64,000 bases of DNA from Ananas comosus. Its lineage: Eukaryota > Streptophyta > Magnoliopsida > Poales > Bromeliaceae. Below, piece after piece: positions 33,137 to 43,535 of this stretch. A program made the translations under genes and the position numbers. Below the pieces are notes generated by a model. It worked only from the letters and a program-made list of their open reading frames with translations, ran no database searches and was not told the DNA's origin. Position 1 is the stretch's first letter. Every line of letters begins with the position of its first letter. The DNA lies in NCBI RefSeq assembly GCF_001540865.1, contig NC_033645.1, positions 1,051,687-1,115,686 on the forward strand, written 5' to 3'.

Positions 33137-33268
33137 ACTTATATACCGCAGTCTCAAATTTTCTCAAGGAGACAACGCGAATCTCAGCCACCCGAGTGCT
33201 CATGTGCTGCCAATGTGGATGCTAGTATTCAAGATGGTTCTTGCAGCCATTTCCACAAACATTTGATG
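33137..33268 (-). promoter_or_regulatory. DUF241 promoter module, gene B
   Basis: On the gene strand: TTTGTGGAAATGGCTGCAAG core (about 33245-33264), GAATACTAGCATCCACATTG, GCAGCACATGAG, GAGATTCGCGTTGTCTCC, then TATATAAGTAG at about 33136-33146. The same order occurs upstream of gene G. Confidence 0.7.
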
Positions 33269-33475
33269 GACAATTTTCTTTATTATTATCATCTCTCGTG
33301 CGATTTCGGATGCCCGACTTCCTAATTCATATGCCAGCTATGTCATGCTTCAATCTCCAACAGCAGACACCCACCGCGCGAATTATACAACGGCGGTTAG
33401 AAGGAATCATTACGTAGTCGGCGCGATTTCGCGACGCGAATAATGAACCAGAACCTGGGGATTGGTTTGATGGGG

Positions 33476-33581
33476 GAGACACCGAGAATCTCGGCCAGTG
33501 GAGCTATCATGTGTTGTTAGCGTGGGTTTTGGTGCTGTTTGTGATTCTTGTAGACATTACCACAAACAGCTTGTGCTCGTA
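33476..33581 (-). promoter_or_regulatory. Orphan DUF241-type promoter module
   Basis: A complete module in the gene-B orientation: GCTGTTTGTGGTAATGTCTA core, TCATGTG spacer, and CCGAGATTCTCGG palindrome followed by TGTCTCC. No DUF241 frame follows it within 300 bp. Confidence 0.6.
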
Positions 33582-33589
33582 GTTGGAGA

Positions 33590-34611
33590 CCACACAACTC
33601 ATACAAGGTAACGAGAATCTTAATTTGCTTCAGGTCCAAGCCAAGGCCTATTAAAGCAAAAAAAGATGATTTTTTTTTTTTATATAAAAAAAACACTCCA
33701 AGAAATGCGTTGACCTCTACATACCAACATTTCATTACATGGGTTGGTAGTTAAACGGTTTGTACTTCCGAGATTAACAAAAAGGGTAAAAATGTATGCA
33801 GAATAGTTCAACTGCAGGTCACTCTTAGATAGCTCCTGGACTTTTCCGTTTTTCTGATTGATAATGGGACGTCTGAATTAATGATATCAGAATCGCCGAA
33901 AATGATCAAAAATTCATGTTTTTTTGTAAAAAAAAGATCACAAAATTGAATAGAATAGAGGATAAAATTCTTGAATTTGAAATCAGAGTTATAGATTTTG
34001 ATTTAGAATGTTAAAAAATTTAAATGAGAAAACATTTCATATAGGCTTTTAAAATTGCCAACTTCTACACCAGTTAATTAGTAGTTTAATGATGCATCAT
34101 CATTAAATAAGTACTTGGAATTTCTAGGGCATGTTTGAACCTGCTCGTGCTTTTGCTTTTTTTTTAAAAAAAAGTTCTAGTACAATATTTGGTAAGTACT
34201 TAGAATTTCTATTGCAGTTGGAAGCAAAAATCAGATTTTGAGCGTACAAAATATGAGGTATAATTTGTCACTTTTCGTTTTAATATCGAGTGTATTTTAT
34301 TACAATACTTTCAAATGGTTACGACCTGTATTAACTTAATACACATAGAAAAGAAAGTACTTCTATTGTATTTTTTTTGTAGTGCTTCACCTAATAACAC
34401 CATTTTATGAAACAATAGTCCTGCAAAACAGGCGCTCACATAGCCATTACATGAACTATTTTCAAGCCCAGTAAGTTAAAAGAAATGCTAACATAAGAGC
34501 AAAAAAGTTAGAACAACTTCTGTAGCAGAAATATTGTATTATTTGAGTTGCAATATGACACTACATACATTTTGAAACAATATACAAATGGCGGGAAAAT
34601 CTGAAGTAGAT
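33590..34611. other. AT-rich intergenic spacer, no gene
   Basis: Contains homopolymer runs and an AT-rich stretch. A GGGCATGTTTGAAC phrase near 34135 may be one end of a decayed MITE. No gene supported. Confidence 0.45.
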
Positions 34612-34640
34612 CAACCAATTCTCGACAAAATGGATTGTTG
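34612..34640 (-). other. 3'-UTR hairpin, member C
   Basis: On the gene strand: CAACAATCC, loop ATTTTGTCGA, then GAATTGGTTG. The copy is almost identical to that of gene G, but GAATT replaces GGATT, which weakens the stem. It lies 35 nt after the stop. Confidence 0.55.
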
Positions 34641-34674
34641 GCATTGGGCATCAGGTTACAAGGCCTAAGAGAAT

Positions 34675-35509
34675 CTATGAACTGAGGATATTTAGTAGTT
34701 GGACTCTACATTGGATCAATCTCCTGAACAGGCATTCTAATCCTTCTTCTAGACCTTCAACTGTGGCCTCCAATGTTCGCAATTGATTTTGCGCATTCGC
34801 TCTCTTCTCTTCATTAAAATCCTTCAAAGAACAAGAACAAAAGAACGATGCATCGATCTCGCACTCCTCTTCGCATGCTACTCTCCGCTTGTGCAGCGTC
34901 CTCGAGACGAGAGACCACTTGCTGGTCTTCGGCTTTACAATTCTCGTCGACAAGAATGATAAAATGGATTGGAGGACGCTGACGGTGACCTCTCTTGCTT
35001 TGATCAGTATCTGTATGGCAGTCGACTGACCCCGATCCTCTTTAGTGGCGGAAAGCGCTGCGAACTTGTTATGATCCATTTGCTTCTTGGCTTCCTTGTT
35101 CAATTTCTTACTCGCGCGAATGAAAGCCTGCACTTTGCTTTCGATAGCCGCTTCATCTCCTCTTCTGACGGCCGATCGGACGTCTTGAACATGCTCTTTC
35201 ATTGCCGCTGAGTTATCCCTCATTGCACCGCAAATGTCCAGCAATCTAATTGAGCTTCCCTGCTCTGCTTCTACCAGTTTCTTTTGGCGGGCACCGGAGA
35301 GATCTAGCGTTTTGGTTGCTCGGTAAGCGAAGGACCTTGACAATGCATTCATGCAAATCTCCGAGCCTGCACAATTCATCGCAGATCGTCGACGCAGTCA
35401 TGGCCGATGAGGCCATGCAAGCTCTAAGCTTGTCAAACTCTTCTTCGCACTTGAGCTCAGCAGAATGAGATCTCGACGGCAAGCTGATGGATCGGAGGTG
35501 GCAAGCCAT
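34675..35509 (-). pseudogene. DUF241 member C, frameshifted copy of member G
   Basis: Opens normally (MACHLRSISLPSRSHSAEL) and ends normally (TVEGLEEGLECLFRRLIQ, LLNILSS). Relative to member G there is a 4-bp insertion just after LPSNQNA (near 35302-35311; AACGCT is followed by AGATCTCTCC rather than GTCTCC). The first frame then diverts into RSLRCPPK and stops about 20 codons later. The remaining 200 codons are intact in another frame and very similar to G, so the lesion is recent. The predicted product is an N-terminal stub of about 87 aa, unless the base count is an assembly error. Confidence 0.85.
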
Positions 35510-35575
35510 TCTCTGTAAGGAGAGCAAATTAACTAAGCAAGGGTTTGTTTGAATTGGTTTGATCCTTGGTCACCT

Positions 35576-35691
35576 CTCTACTCATAAACAAGGTGAATGA
35601 GACACCAAGAATCTGGGCCAGGTGAGCGCTCGTGTGTTGCCAATGGGGCAATGTGGTTCTTGTAGCCATTTCCGCAAACACCTTGTGCTCG
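35576..35691 (-). promoter_or_regulatory. DUF241 promoter module, member C
   Basis: On the gene strand: TTTGCGGAAATGGCTACAAG core, AACCACATTGCCCCATTGG, then CAGATTCTTGGTGTCTC and a weak TATA box (TTTATGAG near 35580). Intact although its gene is frameshifted. Confidence 0.65.
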
Positions 35692-35826
35692 TCCATCCCT
35701 TATTTATTAGCAAAGACCACAGCGCACGGATCAAATGATTGTGGTAGAGCTGAGCGAAGGTTTATCGATTCGTTGAGAAAAATAATACGAAAAAAACTCC
35801 CACAGCTGATGAATTTGTTTGATGGG

Positions 35827-35903
35827 GAGACACAGGGAATCTCGGGGGGGTAAAACTCTCATGTGCTCTCATGGTGACTCTTGTGAACATTTCCACAAAT
35901 AAA
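35827..35903 (-). promoter_or_regulatory. Orphan DUF241-type promoter module
   Basis: On the minus strand: TTTGTGGAAATGTTCACAAG core, CATGAGAG, GAGATTCCCTGTGTCTCC. No DUF241 gene of its own follows; the next on this strand is member C, which has its own module. Confidence 0.55.
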
Positions 35904-36090
35904 TGATTTTCGCTTTTTGTCTTTTATGCCTAACACTTTATGAGAATTACAAGTATATTTTGTACACTGCACCAAGGGCTCGTTTGGTGGATCTTGCTCC
36001 CAGTGATCAAAACATGGTGTCCCTGAATGACGAAGAAGAGCTCGTGTGCCAAATCATTCGGATAATTAAATTAACAAGAAAAAAAAAATT

Positions 36091-36175
36091 TGAGCACAAT
36101 GTGTTTGTGGAAATGTCTAAAAGAATCAAGCAGCAAAGCCAGACCTACTACATTGACAGCACATGGCAGGTTTCG
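36091..36175 (+). promoter_or_regulatory. Orphan DUF241-type promoter module (partial)
   Basis: Core GTTTGTGGAAATGTCTAAAAG at 36101-36121, followed by a GACAGCACATGGCAGG spacer. The AGATTCTTGGTGTCTC part is missing. Confidence 0.5.
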
Positions 36176-36416
36176 GTTGCTGCACACTCGCTGTCGACCA
36201 AATTTCAACTTGCTAGAGATGCCAATCTATTGCCGATTCAATGCCAAGCAATCGAGGAAGTTTTTTAAATAGGTTTATTGGCAATATAAACATCTTACCG
36301 AACCATTTGGCACTGAATTGTGATGCTCGTGCAGTGGATCTTGCCGCCGATAATTTAAGCATGACAGCCTTGAAATACTTCATCTCTTGTACTAATTAGT
36401 TATTGTAGAAGACAAC

Positions 36417-36526
36417 TTGTTTGCGAACGATGATCTAGCGTGACAGCACACGGGGTATTGTTTCTGTAAGATTCTCGGTGTCTTCTCGTTGAACTACATG
36501 ATGCTTTATTTGCTTTGGTTTATAAG
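36417..36526 (+). promoter_or_regulatory. DUF241 promoter module, gene D
   Basis: Diverged core (CTTGTTTGCGAACGATGATC), GACAGCACACGGGG, AAGATTCTCGGTGTCTTC, then TTATAAG at 36519-36526. The layout matches gene A, including the GTTGAATGATCAATCT phrase after the TATA box. Confidence 0.6.
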
Positions 36527-36626
36527 CAGGGGGAGTTGAATGATCAATCTCATCACATCCAGAACTTCCTCTTTTCCCTTTCTTCAATTTACCGCAAAAG
36601 GAGAACCTTGTAATTTAGGAGCCAAA

Positions 36627-37415
36627 ATGGCTTGCCATCTCCGATCGATCAGCATGCCCACAACTCCCCATTCCGTCGTGCTCAGAGTTGAAGACGAGCT
36701 ACAGAAGCTAAGAGCTTCCGCAGCTTCACTCTCTTTAACAGCGCATATTAGATTATATGAATCCGTCGAGGAGCTTCTTTTATTGCCAAGCAACCAAAAA
36801 GGTCTCTCCCACTCGCTACAAAAGAAATGGGTGGAGAGAGAACTAGAGGAGTCCGTCGCATTGCTCGACATCTGTAGCACAGCGCGGGAAAACTTGGCTG
36901 CATTGAAAGTGCATATTCAGGAACTCCATTTGGCGCTTCGAAGAGGAAAAGATGCGGCTATTGAAAGCAAAGTGCAAGCTTATGTTCGTTCGGCAAAGAA
37001 GGCTAATAAGGATATGAAGAAGCAGCGTGGAGCCATTTGTCGCATCAAAGAGGATCAAGATCAGTCAAAGACAATCAGGCTATTGGTCGAAGCAAGAGAG
37101 GTCACAATCTCTTTCCTCCAACGTGCTTTGTCGCTTCTGTCGAAACAAATGGTCGAGCCCAAGAATAGCAAGTGGTCTATTATCTCAAAGACATTTCACA
37201 AGCGGCGAGTGTCATGTGAGGAGGAGCAAAAGGATGATGCCTTATTCTTTGGTTCTTGTTCTATCAAGAATTTGGATGACAACGGGACTTTGAAGGCGCG
37301 GAAGCAATTGCATACATTGGAGGCCTTCATCGAAGGTCTTGAGAATGGATTAGAGTGCTTATTTAGGCAACTGATCCAAAATAGAGTCTCTCTTCTGAAT
37401 ATCTGCAGCTCATAA
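36627..37415 (+). CDS. DUF241 protein (array member D)
   Basis: Single exon, 262 aa from the MACHLRSISMP start. An in-frame ATG 87 bp upstream (36540) would add MINLITS..., but the corresponding ATG in gene A leads to a stop, so the MAC start is preferred. Compared with gene A it lacks about 8 codons before YESVEELLLLPSNQK and a few before GAICRIKEDQD. C-terminal blocks TLEAFIEGLENGLECLFRQL and VSLLNICSS are intact. Function unknown. Confidence 0.9.
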   Translation: MACHLRSISMPTTPHSVVLRVEDELQKLRASAASLSLTAHIRLYESVEELLLLPSNQKGLSHSLQKKWVERELEESVALLDICSTARENLAALKVHIQELHLALRRGKDAAIESKVQAYVRSAKKANKDMKKQRGAICRIKEDQDQSKTIRLLVEAREVTISFLQRALSLLSKQMVEPKNSKWSIISKTFHKRRVSCEEEQKDDALFFGSCSIKNLDDNGTLKARKQLHTLEAFIEGLENGLECLFRQLIQNRVSLLNICSS

Positions 37416-37454
37416 ATAGTCTTTAAGGCATTGTACTTCTAGTGCCAACGATTT

Positions 37455-37477
37455 GGAATCCGCCTTTTAAAGGATTC
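37455..37477 (+). other. 3'-UTR hairpin, gene D
   Basis: GGAATCC-GCCTTTTAAA-GGATTCGC: a perfect 6-bp GAATCC/GGATTC stem, 40 nt after the stop. Confidence 0.65.
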
Positions 37478-37479
37478 GC

Positions 37480-38923
37480 AGATCAATACATCTCTTCCCC
37501 TCTTGTAAAACTGGAATGTGTAGCTACCTGTTCCAGTTGAAACACATTTAGTTTTTCACATGTGCACGCTCTTATTATGATTTTCTGCGTTTTTTTTTTC
37601 CGCCTGACTTTGCTGTGGAAATCTTGAAGATACATTTTCTTTTATCGCAGTAAACAAATTTCAGTTCCAATTCAAGTGACTTCTGGAGTGTGATTGGATG
37701 ATGTCCTGACACTTGGGTATTAATACTTTTGAGTGAATAAACTCAAGATAGGGCAGATCATCTTAGAATGGATTTACTAGTCCTGCTACTGCTTTGATAT
37801 GCTTTTCAAGCAATATAATACTATGCATGATGAACAGTTTTTACAAAGAATGAGTCGAGTAATATAAAACCAGCATCTTCATTTTTAAGAATGAATCGAG
37901 TAGTGTAAAATCAGCGTGTTCATTTTTAATGTTTCTCTTAATCTAGTTTCTAAATAGCCACTTAACATCTGTTACTTGGTTCATTCTGGATGGAAATATT
38001 ACCATTTGTTTACTAAATGCTAGAGTCTTTTATTATCTCAGCATATAATTTCAGAAATTTTGTTCCTCAACTGTGCATTCCTTTCTGATCATTCTTGTGA
38101 GATGTCATTCATATTGCAAAATGTAGAAATTCTTCTATATCAGTTTAGGCTCATGGTAAATATAGCAAACACATTGATTAGGAGATTAAACTAATCAGGT
38201 CTGTTAACAGAAAAAAAAAAAAACTTTGTTACCATTTTTTCGGATATTCCAGCCCATGTCAAGTGCTACTCTCCATCATAAAAATTTGCCAAATAGACAA
38301 GTCTCAAGCGAAGCACGAAATTATTCGTGGAAGAAAGAAAAGAAATATTTTCCAAGCAACTGAGAAGGAAAGCAATAAATTGAAGGCATTACTCATATCG
38401 AATTTGTAAGGAGTATTCAACATGTTCTTCAAAATATTTCTCTACTTCCGAATTATGGGCAGCCTAGAACTACTGGTTATTCTTCGCAAACAAGCAATGC
38501 TTGTAATTTGTATTTTTTAGGGCTGGAGATGAATTGGCAGCCAGGCAGTTCCTCATTGTCCAAGGATTTAATTCTGAAATCGTCAGAAGCGTGAATTGGT
38601 GATAGGCCGAACAAATATTCTACACTAGTTTGATAAACAGTACTAGAACTAGATTGTTAACATTTCTTCGACGGCATACTGTAACATGCCATTAATCCGA
38701 GCATTAGTCCTAGTCCTCTGCCAGAATAGCTCATTGCTCAACTATCATTAATTCAGCAGTAGAAGAGAAGTAGTTCTCCTACATTACCATAGAGATGATG
38801 ATAAAACAAACCAAATATACCAATAGAACCATGTATTAGTGTACGTTATACATATAATTCAACTTGGAACAACATACTATACACTCTGAAATGTATACAA
38901 ATGGGGAAATATTTGAAGTAGAT
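37480..38923. other. Intergenic spacer, no gene
   Basis: AT-rich. A short direct repeat (GAATGAGTCGAGTAATATAA, GAATGAATCGAGTAGTGTAA) lies at 37850-37910. Nothing coding is supported. Confidence 0.5.
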
Positions 38924-38952
38924 CAACCAATCCTTTACAAAATGGATGGTTG
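38924..38952 (-). other. 3'-UTR hairpin, gene E
   Basis: On the gene strand: CAACCATCC-ATTTTGTAAA-GGATTGGTTG, 35 nt after the stop. Confidence 0.65.
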
Positions 38953-38986
38953 TAGTTGGGTTTAGGGTGGCAAGATCGAAGGGAAT

Positions 38987-39817
38987 TCACAAGCTGAGGA
39001 CATTTAGGAGTGAGACTCTACTTTGGATTAGTCGCCTAAACAAGCATTCTAATCCTGTTTCTATACCTTCAATGGTGGTCTCCAATGTCTGCAATTGATT
39101 GTGCGCCTTCATTCTCTTCTCCTCGTTATCCTTAAAGGCATAAGATGACAAGATTGAGGCATCGCCGCCGTCGTGCTCTTCTCCACATGCCACTTTCCTC
39201 TTGCTCAATGTCCTTGAGACAAGTGACCACTTGCTAGTCTTTGGTTTCGCCGTTTTGGTGGACAAAAATGATATAACAGATTCGAGGAGGGAGACGGTTA
39301 TCTCTCTTGATTCTTTCAATAGTTTAACCGTTGTCGGTACATCATGATCCTCTTTGCTATGAGAAGTAGCTCCGCGGTTTTTACTGATTTGCGTCTTGAT
39401 ATCCTTGTTCGCCTTCTTAGTCAAACGAATGAGAGCCTGCATTTTGCTTTCAATAGCTGCATCATCTGCTCTTCGAAGGGCCGATCGGACATCTTGAACA
39501 TGCTCTTTCATTGCACCCAAATTATCCCTCATTGCACCGCAAAGGTCCAACAATCTGATAGAGCATTCGAGCTCCGCTTCGACCAATTCCTTTTGGTGCG
39601 GACAGGAAAGAGCATTTTGGTTGCTCGGTAAGCGAAGAGCCTCCTCAATACATTCATACAAATCTCCAAGACCACCCCTTAATCCATCGCACATCGTCTC
39701 GGCAGTTGCTGACAATGTGACCACACAAGCCTTCAGCTTTTTGAGCTCTTCTTCGCACCTGAGCTCGACAGAATGCGATCTCGAGGGCAAGCTGATGGAT
39801 CTGAGATGGCAAGCCAT
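38987..39817 (-). CDS. DUF241 protein (array member E)
   Basis: Single exon, 276 aa from MACHLRSISLPSRSHSVEL; a start four codons earlier (MLRQ) is possible. Blocks: RCEEELKKLKACVV, LYECIEEALRLPSNQNALSCP, LECSIRLLDLCGAMRDNLGA, EHVQDVRSALRRADDAAIES and TIEGIETGLECLFRRLIQ then VSLLNVLSL. A Gly/Asp-rich insert (EEHDGGDAS) lies in the variable loop before the last helices. It belongs to the B/C/E/G/H group. Function unknown. Confidence 0.92.
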   Translation of the reverse strand: MACHLRSISLPSRSHSVELRCEEELKKLKACVVTLSATAETMCDGLRGGLGDLYECIEEALRLPSNQNALSCPHQKELVEAELECSIRLLDLCGAMRDNLGAMKEHVQDVRSALRRADDAAIESKMQALIRLTKKANKDIKTQISKNRGATSHSKEDHDVPTTVKLLKESREITVSLLESVISFLSTKTAKPKTSKWSLVSRTLSKRKVACGEEHDGGDASILSSYAFKDNEEKRMKAHNQLQTLETTIEGIETGLECLFRRLIQSRVSLLNVLSL

Positions 39818-39914
39818 TTGGCGTAACACTCTTCTTGTTGTTCGCCAAATGCGAGAAGATCAGATTATAGAAGCAAGAGTTAGTTTGTGTTGGTTAGATT
39901 CTTGGGCTCTTCTC

Positions 39915-40042
39915 TACTTATAAACAGAGCCCAACAATTGTCTACATGACGAGACACCAAGAATCTTGGCCAGCTGAGTTCTCATGTGGTGCCAATGTGG
40001 CAATGTGGTTCTTGTAGGTATTTCCACAAACACCTTGTGTGT
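39915..40042 (-). promoter_or_regulatory. DUF241 promoter module, gene E
   Basis: On the gene strand: TTTGTGGAAATACCTACAAG core, AACCACATTGCCACATTGG, then CCAAGATTCTTGG (a 13-bp palindrome) with TGTCTCG, then TTATAAGTAGAG near 39913-39925. The core-to-TATA distance is about 100 bp. Confidence 0.7.
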
Positions 40043-40322
40043 GTTTTCCCTTTACTCATGCTCGTGCAATAATGTCAAGCTTCAACTGCTAGTAACAAAG
40101 TTCTAGCACACGAATCATTAAAATTAATAGTTTTTTTGTAATATGAAACAAAAATTAACATTTAAGAAATAGTCAATAAAAAAATGGCCTATAGCTGAGG
40201 GGAGCTCAAGGCAACTTTACTTTTTTAATAGCCATGGATAATAATGAAGAGTGATGCATCTCATTGACCAAGAGCAATAAAGAACAATAAAAATTAGGAC
40301 AAAAAAAAAGAAAATGATCACC

Positions 40323-40397
40323 ACCTGTTGTGGTAATGGCTACAAGAATCACGTTGCGCACAGAGACCCACAATGCGAGCACGTGTGTGAGCTTGGT
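40323..40397 (+). promoter_or_regulatory. Orphan DUF241-type promoter module
   Basis: Core TGTGGTAATGGCTACAAGAA with TCACGTTGCGC, then CACGTGTGTGAGCTTGG. No gene follows within about 600 bp. Confidence 0.55.
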
Positions 40398-40550
40398 TCA
40401 CAATGGTGTTCCAGGTAACGGCGTTGATTATTCAGAAAAAAAAAAATGGTAAGATGCTCGTGTGGTGATAAATGTGAGATCATGGTATTAATAATTGGAA
40501 CATGCCAGCGCTGAACGACGATGAAAATGTCGCGAGAAAGAAATGCGTAC

Positions 40551-40605
40551 GACCTGTTTGTTGAAATGCCTACAAGAACAGCATTGCGGCTAGAAGGCCA
40601 AGGTG
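40551..40605 (+). promoter_or_regulatory. Distal promoter module in the F/I duplicated block
   Basis: Core CTGTTTGTTGAAATGCCTAC then AAGAACAGCATTGC. It is the counterpart of the minus-strand copy at 50953-51029, so it was carried along in the F/I inverted duplication. Confidence 0.55.
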
Positions 40606-40777
40606 TTCCCAATAAAAGGAAATGATTAACACCCTCCCAGAAATGTGTGTTAGTTATGAAACCATTTATGGCTTTTTCCTGGATCTGATGCTAACATATG
40701 TCGCGCTCGTGCGGTGGATCATGCTGCTATTATTTGAAACATGACAGCCTTGCAGTTTGAGCAAAGAAAATAGAGAA

Positions 40778-40904
40778 AGCAAGAATTGCTGCAAGGTCCA
40801 TGCTTGAGATGAAGAGCATTATTGGCAGCACATGGGAGCTTAAATTATTGAGATTCCTGCTGCCTCACCATGAAACTGTGCCAGAAGTTTCAGGCTCTTA
40901 TAAG
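40778..40904 (+). promoter_or_regulatory. Proximal promoter of gene F
   Basis: Strongly diverged module: CAAGAATTGCTGCAAGGTCC, GGCAGCACATGGGAGCTTAA, GAGATTCCTGCTGCCTC, then TTATAAG at 40898-40904, about 95 bp before the MAC start. Confidence 0.5.
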
Positions 40905-40998
40905 TGGAGTATCTTGCGAATCGATTCCATCACAACATCTTCATTTCACTCTTTTTAGCTACTTGACTAGGAAGAGAATTCAAGCATTAAGAATGCAG

Positions 40999-41826
40999 AT
41001 GGCGTGCCATCTCCGATCCGTTAGCTTGCCCACTAGACCCCATTCCCTTGTGCTCAAGGTCGACAAAGAGCTGCAGAAGCTGCGAGATTGCGTGGCTTCT
41101 CCCTCCTCAACAGCCGAAATGATTTGCAACGCATTCGAAGGGATTAGAAATCTGAATGAGTGCATTGAGGAGCTCGTTTGTTTGCCGAGCAACCGAAATG
41201 GTCTCTTGCACACACAACAGAAGAAATTGGTGGAGGAAGAACTGGAGAGATCGGTCGAGGTACTTGATCTCTGTGGCAAAATGCGCGATACATTGGCTAC
41301 AAGGAAGGTGCATATCCAAGACCTTCTGTCGGCTCTTCGCAGGGGACGATATGCAGCTATGGCAAGCAAAGTTCAATCTTGCATCCGCTCGGTAAAGACA
41401 GGGGACAAGGATATCAAGAAGATGATGACTAGCAAGCATGGACCTCTTTCTTCCATCAAAGAGAATTCCGATCTTTTCATTGTCGTCAGACTGTTGAGAG
41501 AATCAAGAGAGATCACCGCGTCTCTCCTCCAATCAGTGTTGTCATTCTTGTGCAATCAAATTGTCAGGCCAAAGTCCAGCAATTGGTCTTTTGTCTCGAA
41601 GGCATTTAACAAGAAGAAAGTTGCATGCGAGGAGTGGCAAGAGGTTGCCAACTTTGCATTCGCTTCTTATTCTTGCAAGGATATGGACAATGAGCGCGTT
41701 TCAAGGATACGAAAGCAATTGCAAACTTTAGAGGCCAATATCGAAGGCCTGGAGAATGGAGTCGATTTCTTATTCAGGCGGCTGATCCAAACAAGAGTCG
41801 CTCCTCTAAATGTCCTCAGCTCATAA
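40999..41826 (+). CDS. DUF241 protein (array member F)
   Basis: Single exon, 275 aa from MACHLRSVSLPTRPHS. A longer open frame reaches back to 40870, but that ATG lies upstream of the TATA box, so the MAC (or MQMAC, 40993) start is chosen. Blocks: VDKELQKLRDCVAS, LNECIEELVCLPSNRNGL, LERSVEVLDLCGKMRDTLA, HIQDLLSALRRGRYAAMASK, and a C-terminal TLEANIEGLENGVDFLFRRL then VAPLNVLSS. It is the inverted-duplicate partner of member I. Function unknown. Confidence 0.92.
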   Translation: MACHLRSVSLPTRPHSLVLKVDKELQKLRDCVASPSSTAEMICNAFEGIRNLNECIEELVCLPSNRNGLLHTQQKKLVEEELERSVEVLDLCGKMRDTLATRKVHIQDLLSALRRGRYAAMASKVQSCIRSVKTGDKDIKKMMTSKHGPLSSIKENSDLFIVVRLLRESREITASLLQSVLSFLCNQIVRPKSSNWSFVSKAFNKKKVACEEWQEVANFAFASYSCKDMDNERVSRIRKQLQTLEANIEGLENGVDFLFRRLIQTRVAPLNVLSS

Positions 41827-41860
41827 AAATTTCCTCAAACCTTCTCACTTCTATACCCAA

Positions 41861-41898
41861 TGATCAGCTTCCGCATTTTATAGGATTTGTTGATCGAC
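41861..41898 (+). other. 3'-UTR hairpin, gene F
   Basis: CAGCTTCC-GCATTTTATA-GGATTTGTTG: TCC/GGA inner stem and CAGC/GTTG outer stem (one G-U pair), 40 nt after the stop. Confidence 0.6.
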
Positions 41899-41899
41899 G

Positions 41900-43015
41900 A
41901 CAATCCTCTCAAATTTTGTATACAACTTAAAATGTATAGTGTGTTGTTTGGAATGAAAACTCAGATATTTGAAGGATCCTTCATTTCATTGTCAACTTGG
42001 TCTCATTATCGTAGTTTATGTACTGCCTTTTTGCTTGTAAACCCTTAATTGCTTGGTGAGTAGCTTCTGAAGTCCGGCTCCAATGTGATGAACTTGCAAT
42101 TGAATTAGGAAGTCAATCATGTTGATAATTTTATCTTCAACTTTTTTTGATTCCATACTCCAATCAATTCTATAGATAGGAGCACATAGTTAGTAAATCT
42201 GCTGATGATCTATAAAACAAAATATCTTACTGTAAAAGTATGTCATTGTTTTCTTTCCATATGGCCGGCTTACTGATCTTTTCTCTGTTGCCTGTAAATG
42301 CATTTTTATATTTTTCCTCCAATAGTTAATTAGTGCAGAAAGTATCCACTTGTTAATAATTTAATTCTCAATCACAGCTCTGCAACTGACATGTTAATGT
42401 CGGTCACAAAGTAAAATTCGTTTACATCATATTAGACTTAGTACAAGCAGAAAATTACATCATATAACCATCTAAACATTACAGTTTTCTCTCCCTCTTT
42501 TCTTTTTTTTTTTTGGAATAAACTTATAATCTGTCTTCTAAGGTATAAATATTGCAGTTCTGTTCACCAATCATGAGTTTGCAACTGTCACTGTTAACTC
42601 ATTCATGCTAAAAACTCAAAATACAACTAAAATAACCATCTAAAGAAGTCAAACTTCTGCAGATCAATTCAAATCTACTTTTCTGGCATGCAAAATGTGA
42701 ATGCTGGAATTACTACAAGATTTCGAATGGATAGCAAGATCACCAATGTGCAGAAATTTTCTACACACTGAGTTCGCGAGAAATCTGTGCCCAAAACTTA
42801 TACCAAAGCAAGCAAGATTTTACCGCTACAAGCTAACAAAATCATCTTGCGTAGAAATTTTCTACACAATGAACATGCCAGGTGTGCTTGATCTCGTCCA
42901 CCATGTCGGTTGTGAACCAATATCCTCGCCCGTGTGCTTGATCTAGCTGCAGTGGAATCTTGATGCCCTTCGACTACGAGCTAATGAACATGCCAGGTTT
43001 CCAACTGCAAGCGCA
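41900..43015. other. Intergenic spacer, no gene
   Basis: AT-rich. The phrase GTAGAAATTTTCTACACA recurs at 42750-42770 and 42850-42875 as an imperfect direct repeat with flanking ATG(C/A)CAGG. No coding region is supported. Confidence 0.5.
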
Positions 43016-43017
43016 AG

Positions 43018-43100
43018 CTGTTTGTGGTCATGTCTACTAGAACAAAGTTCAGCGCCGAGAACCACACTAACTTCACCGGTCGAGATTCTCGGTGTCTCCC
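43018..43100 (+). promoter_or_regulatory. Orphan DUF241-type promoter module
   Basis: Core GTTTGTGGTCATGTCTACTAG, then CGAGATTCTCGGTGTCTCCC. Member G has its own module 220 bp downstream. Confidence 0.6.
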
Positions 43101-43314
43101 TCATTAAGCTGATTCATGAGTTACTAATTTGTTATTCTCTTACATTGTCATGCCAAGTGTCTAAAGATTCCTTCTAATCACAATTGTATAATTCGCCAGT
43201 GTGTGATTGTTCTTGGAGACCGAAACATTACACATCTGGCATCTGAATGAGAGAGTCGAGCATCAGATATCGCACGAGCGATAATAATAAAGGAAGTCGT
43301 GCATCAGCTGCTAC

Positions 43315-43434
43315 TGAAAATGACTACAATAACCAAATTGAATACTAGTATCCACATTGGCAGCACATGTGGACTCGGGTGTCCAAGATTCTTGGTGTCT
43401 CCTGTAGAAAATTTTAGAGTTGCGGTAAATAAGT
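43315..43434 (+). promoter_or_regulatory. DUF241 promoter module, gene G
   Basis: AATGACTACAATAACCAAAT core, GAATACTAGTATCCACATTG, GCAGCACATGTGG, CCAAGATTCTTGG palindrome with TGTCTCC, then a TATA-like GTAAATAAGTAGAG near 43421-43434. Confidence 0.65.
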
Positions 43435-43535
43435 AGAGGGGAGGCCAAGGATCAACCAAAGAAAACCTGTCCTTCTCTTCTCTTCATCTGTATCTGTATA
43501 GACAAGAAGAGTCTTCTACCACCTACAGAACAAAA

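Noticed and set aside
36540..36626. Upstream in-frame ATG extending DUF241 member D
   Set aside because: The matching ATG in gene A runs into a stop, and all paralogues share the MAC start 87 bp downstream.
40870..40998. 43-codon N-terminal extension of DUF241 member F
   Set aside because: The extension's ATG lies upstream of the TATA box (40898-40904) and has no counterpart in the paralogues beyond a few codons in I.
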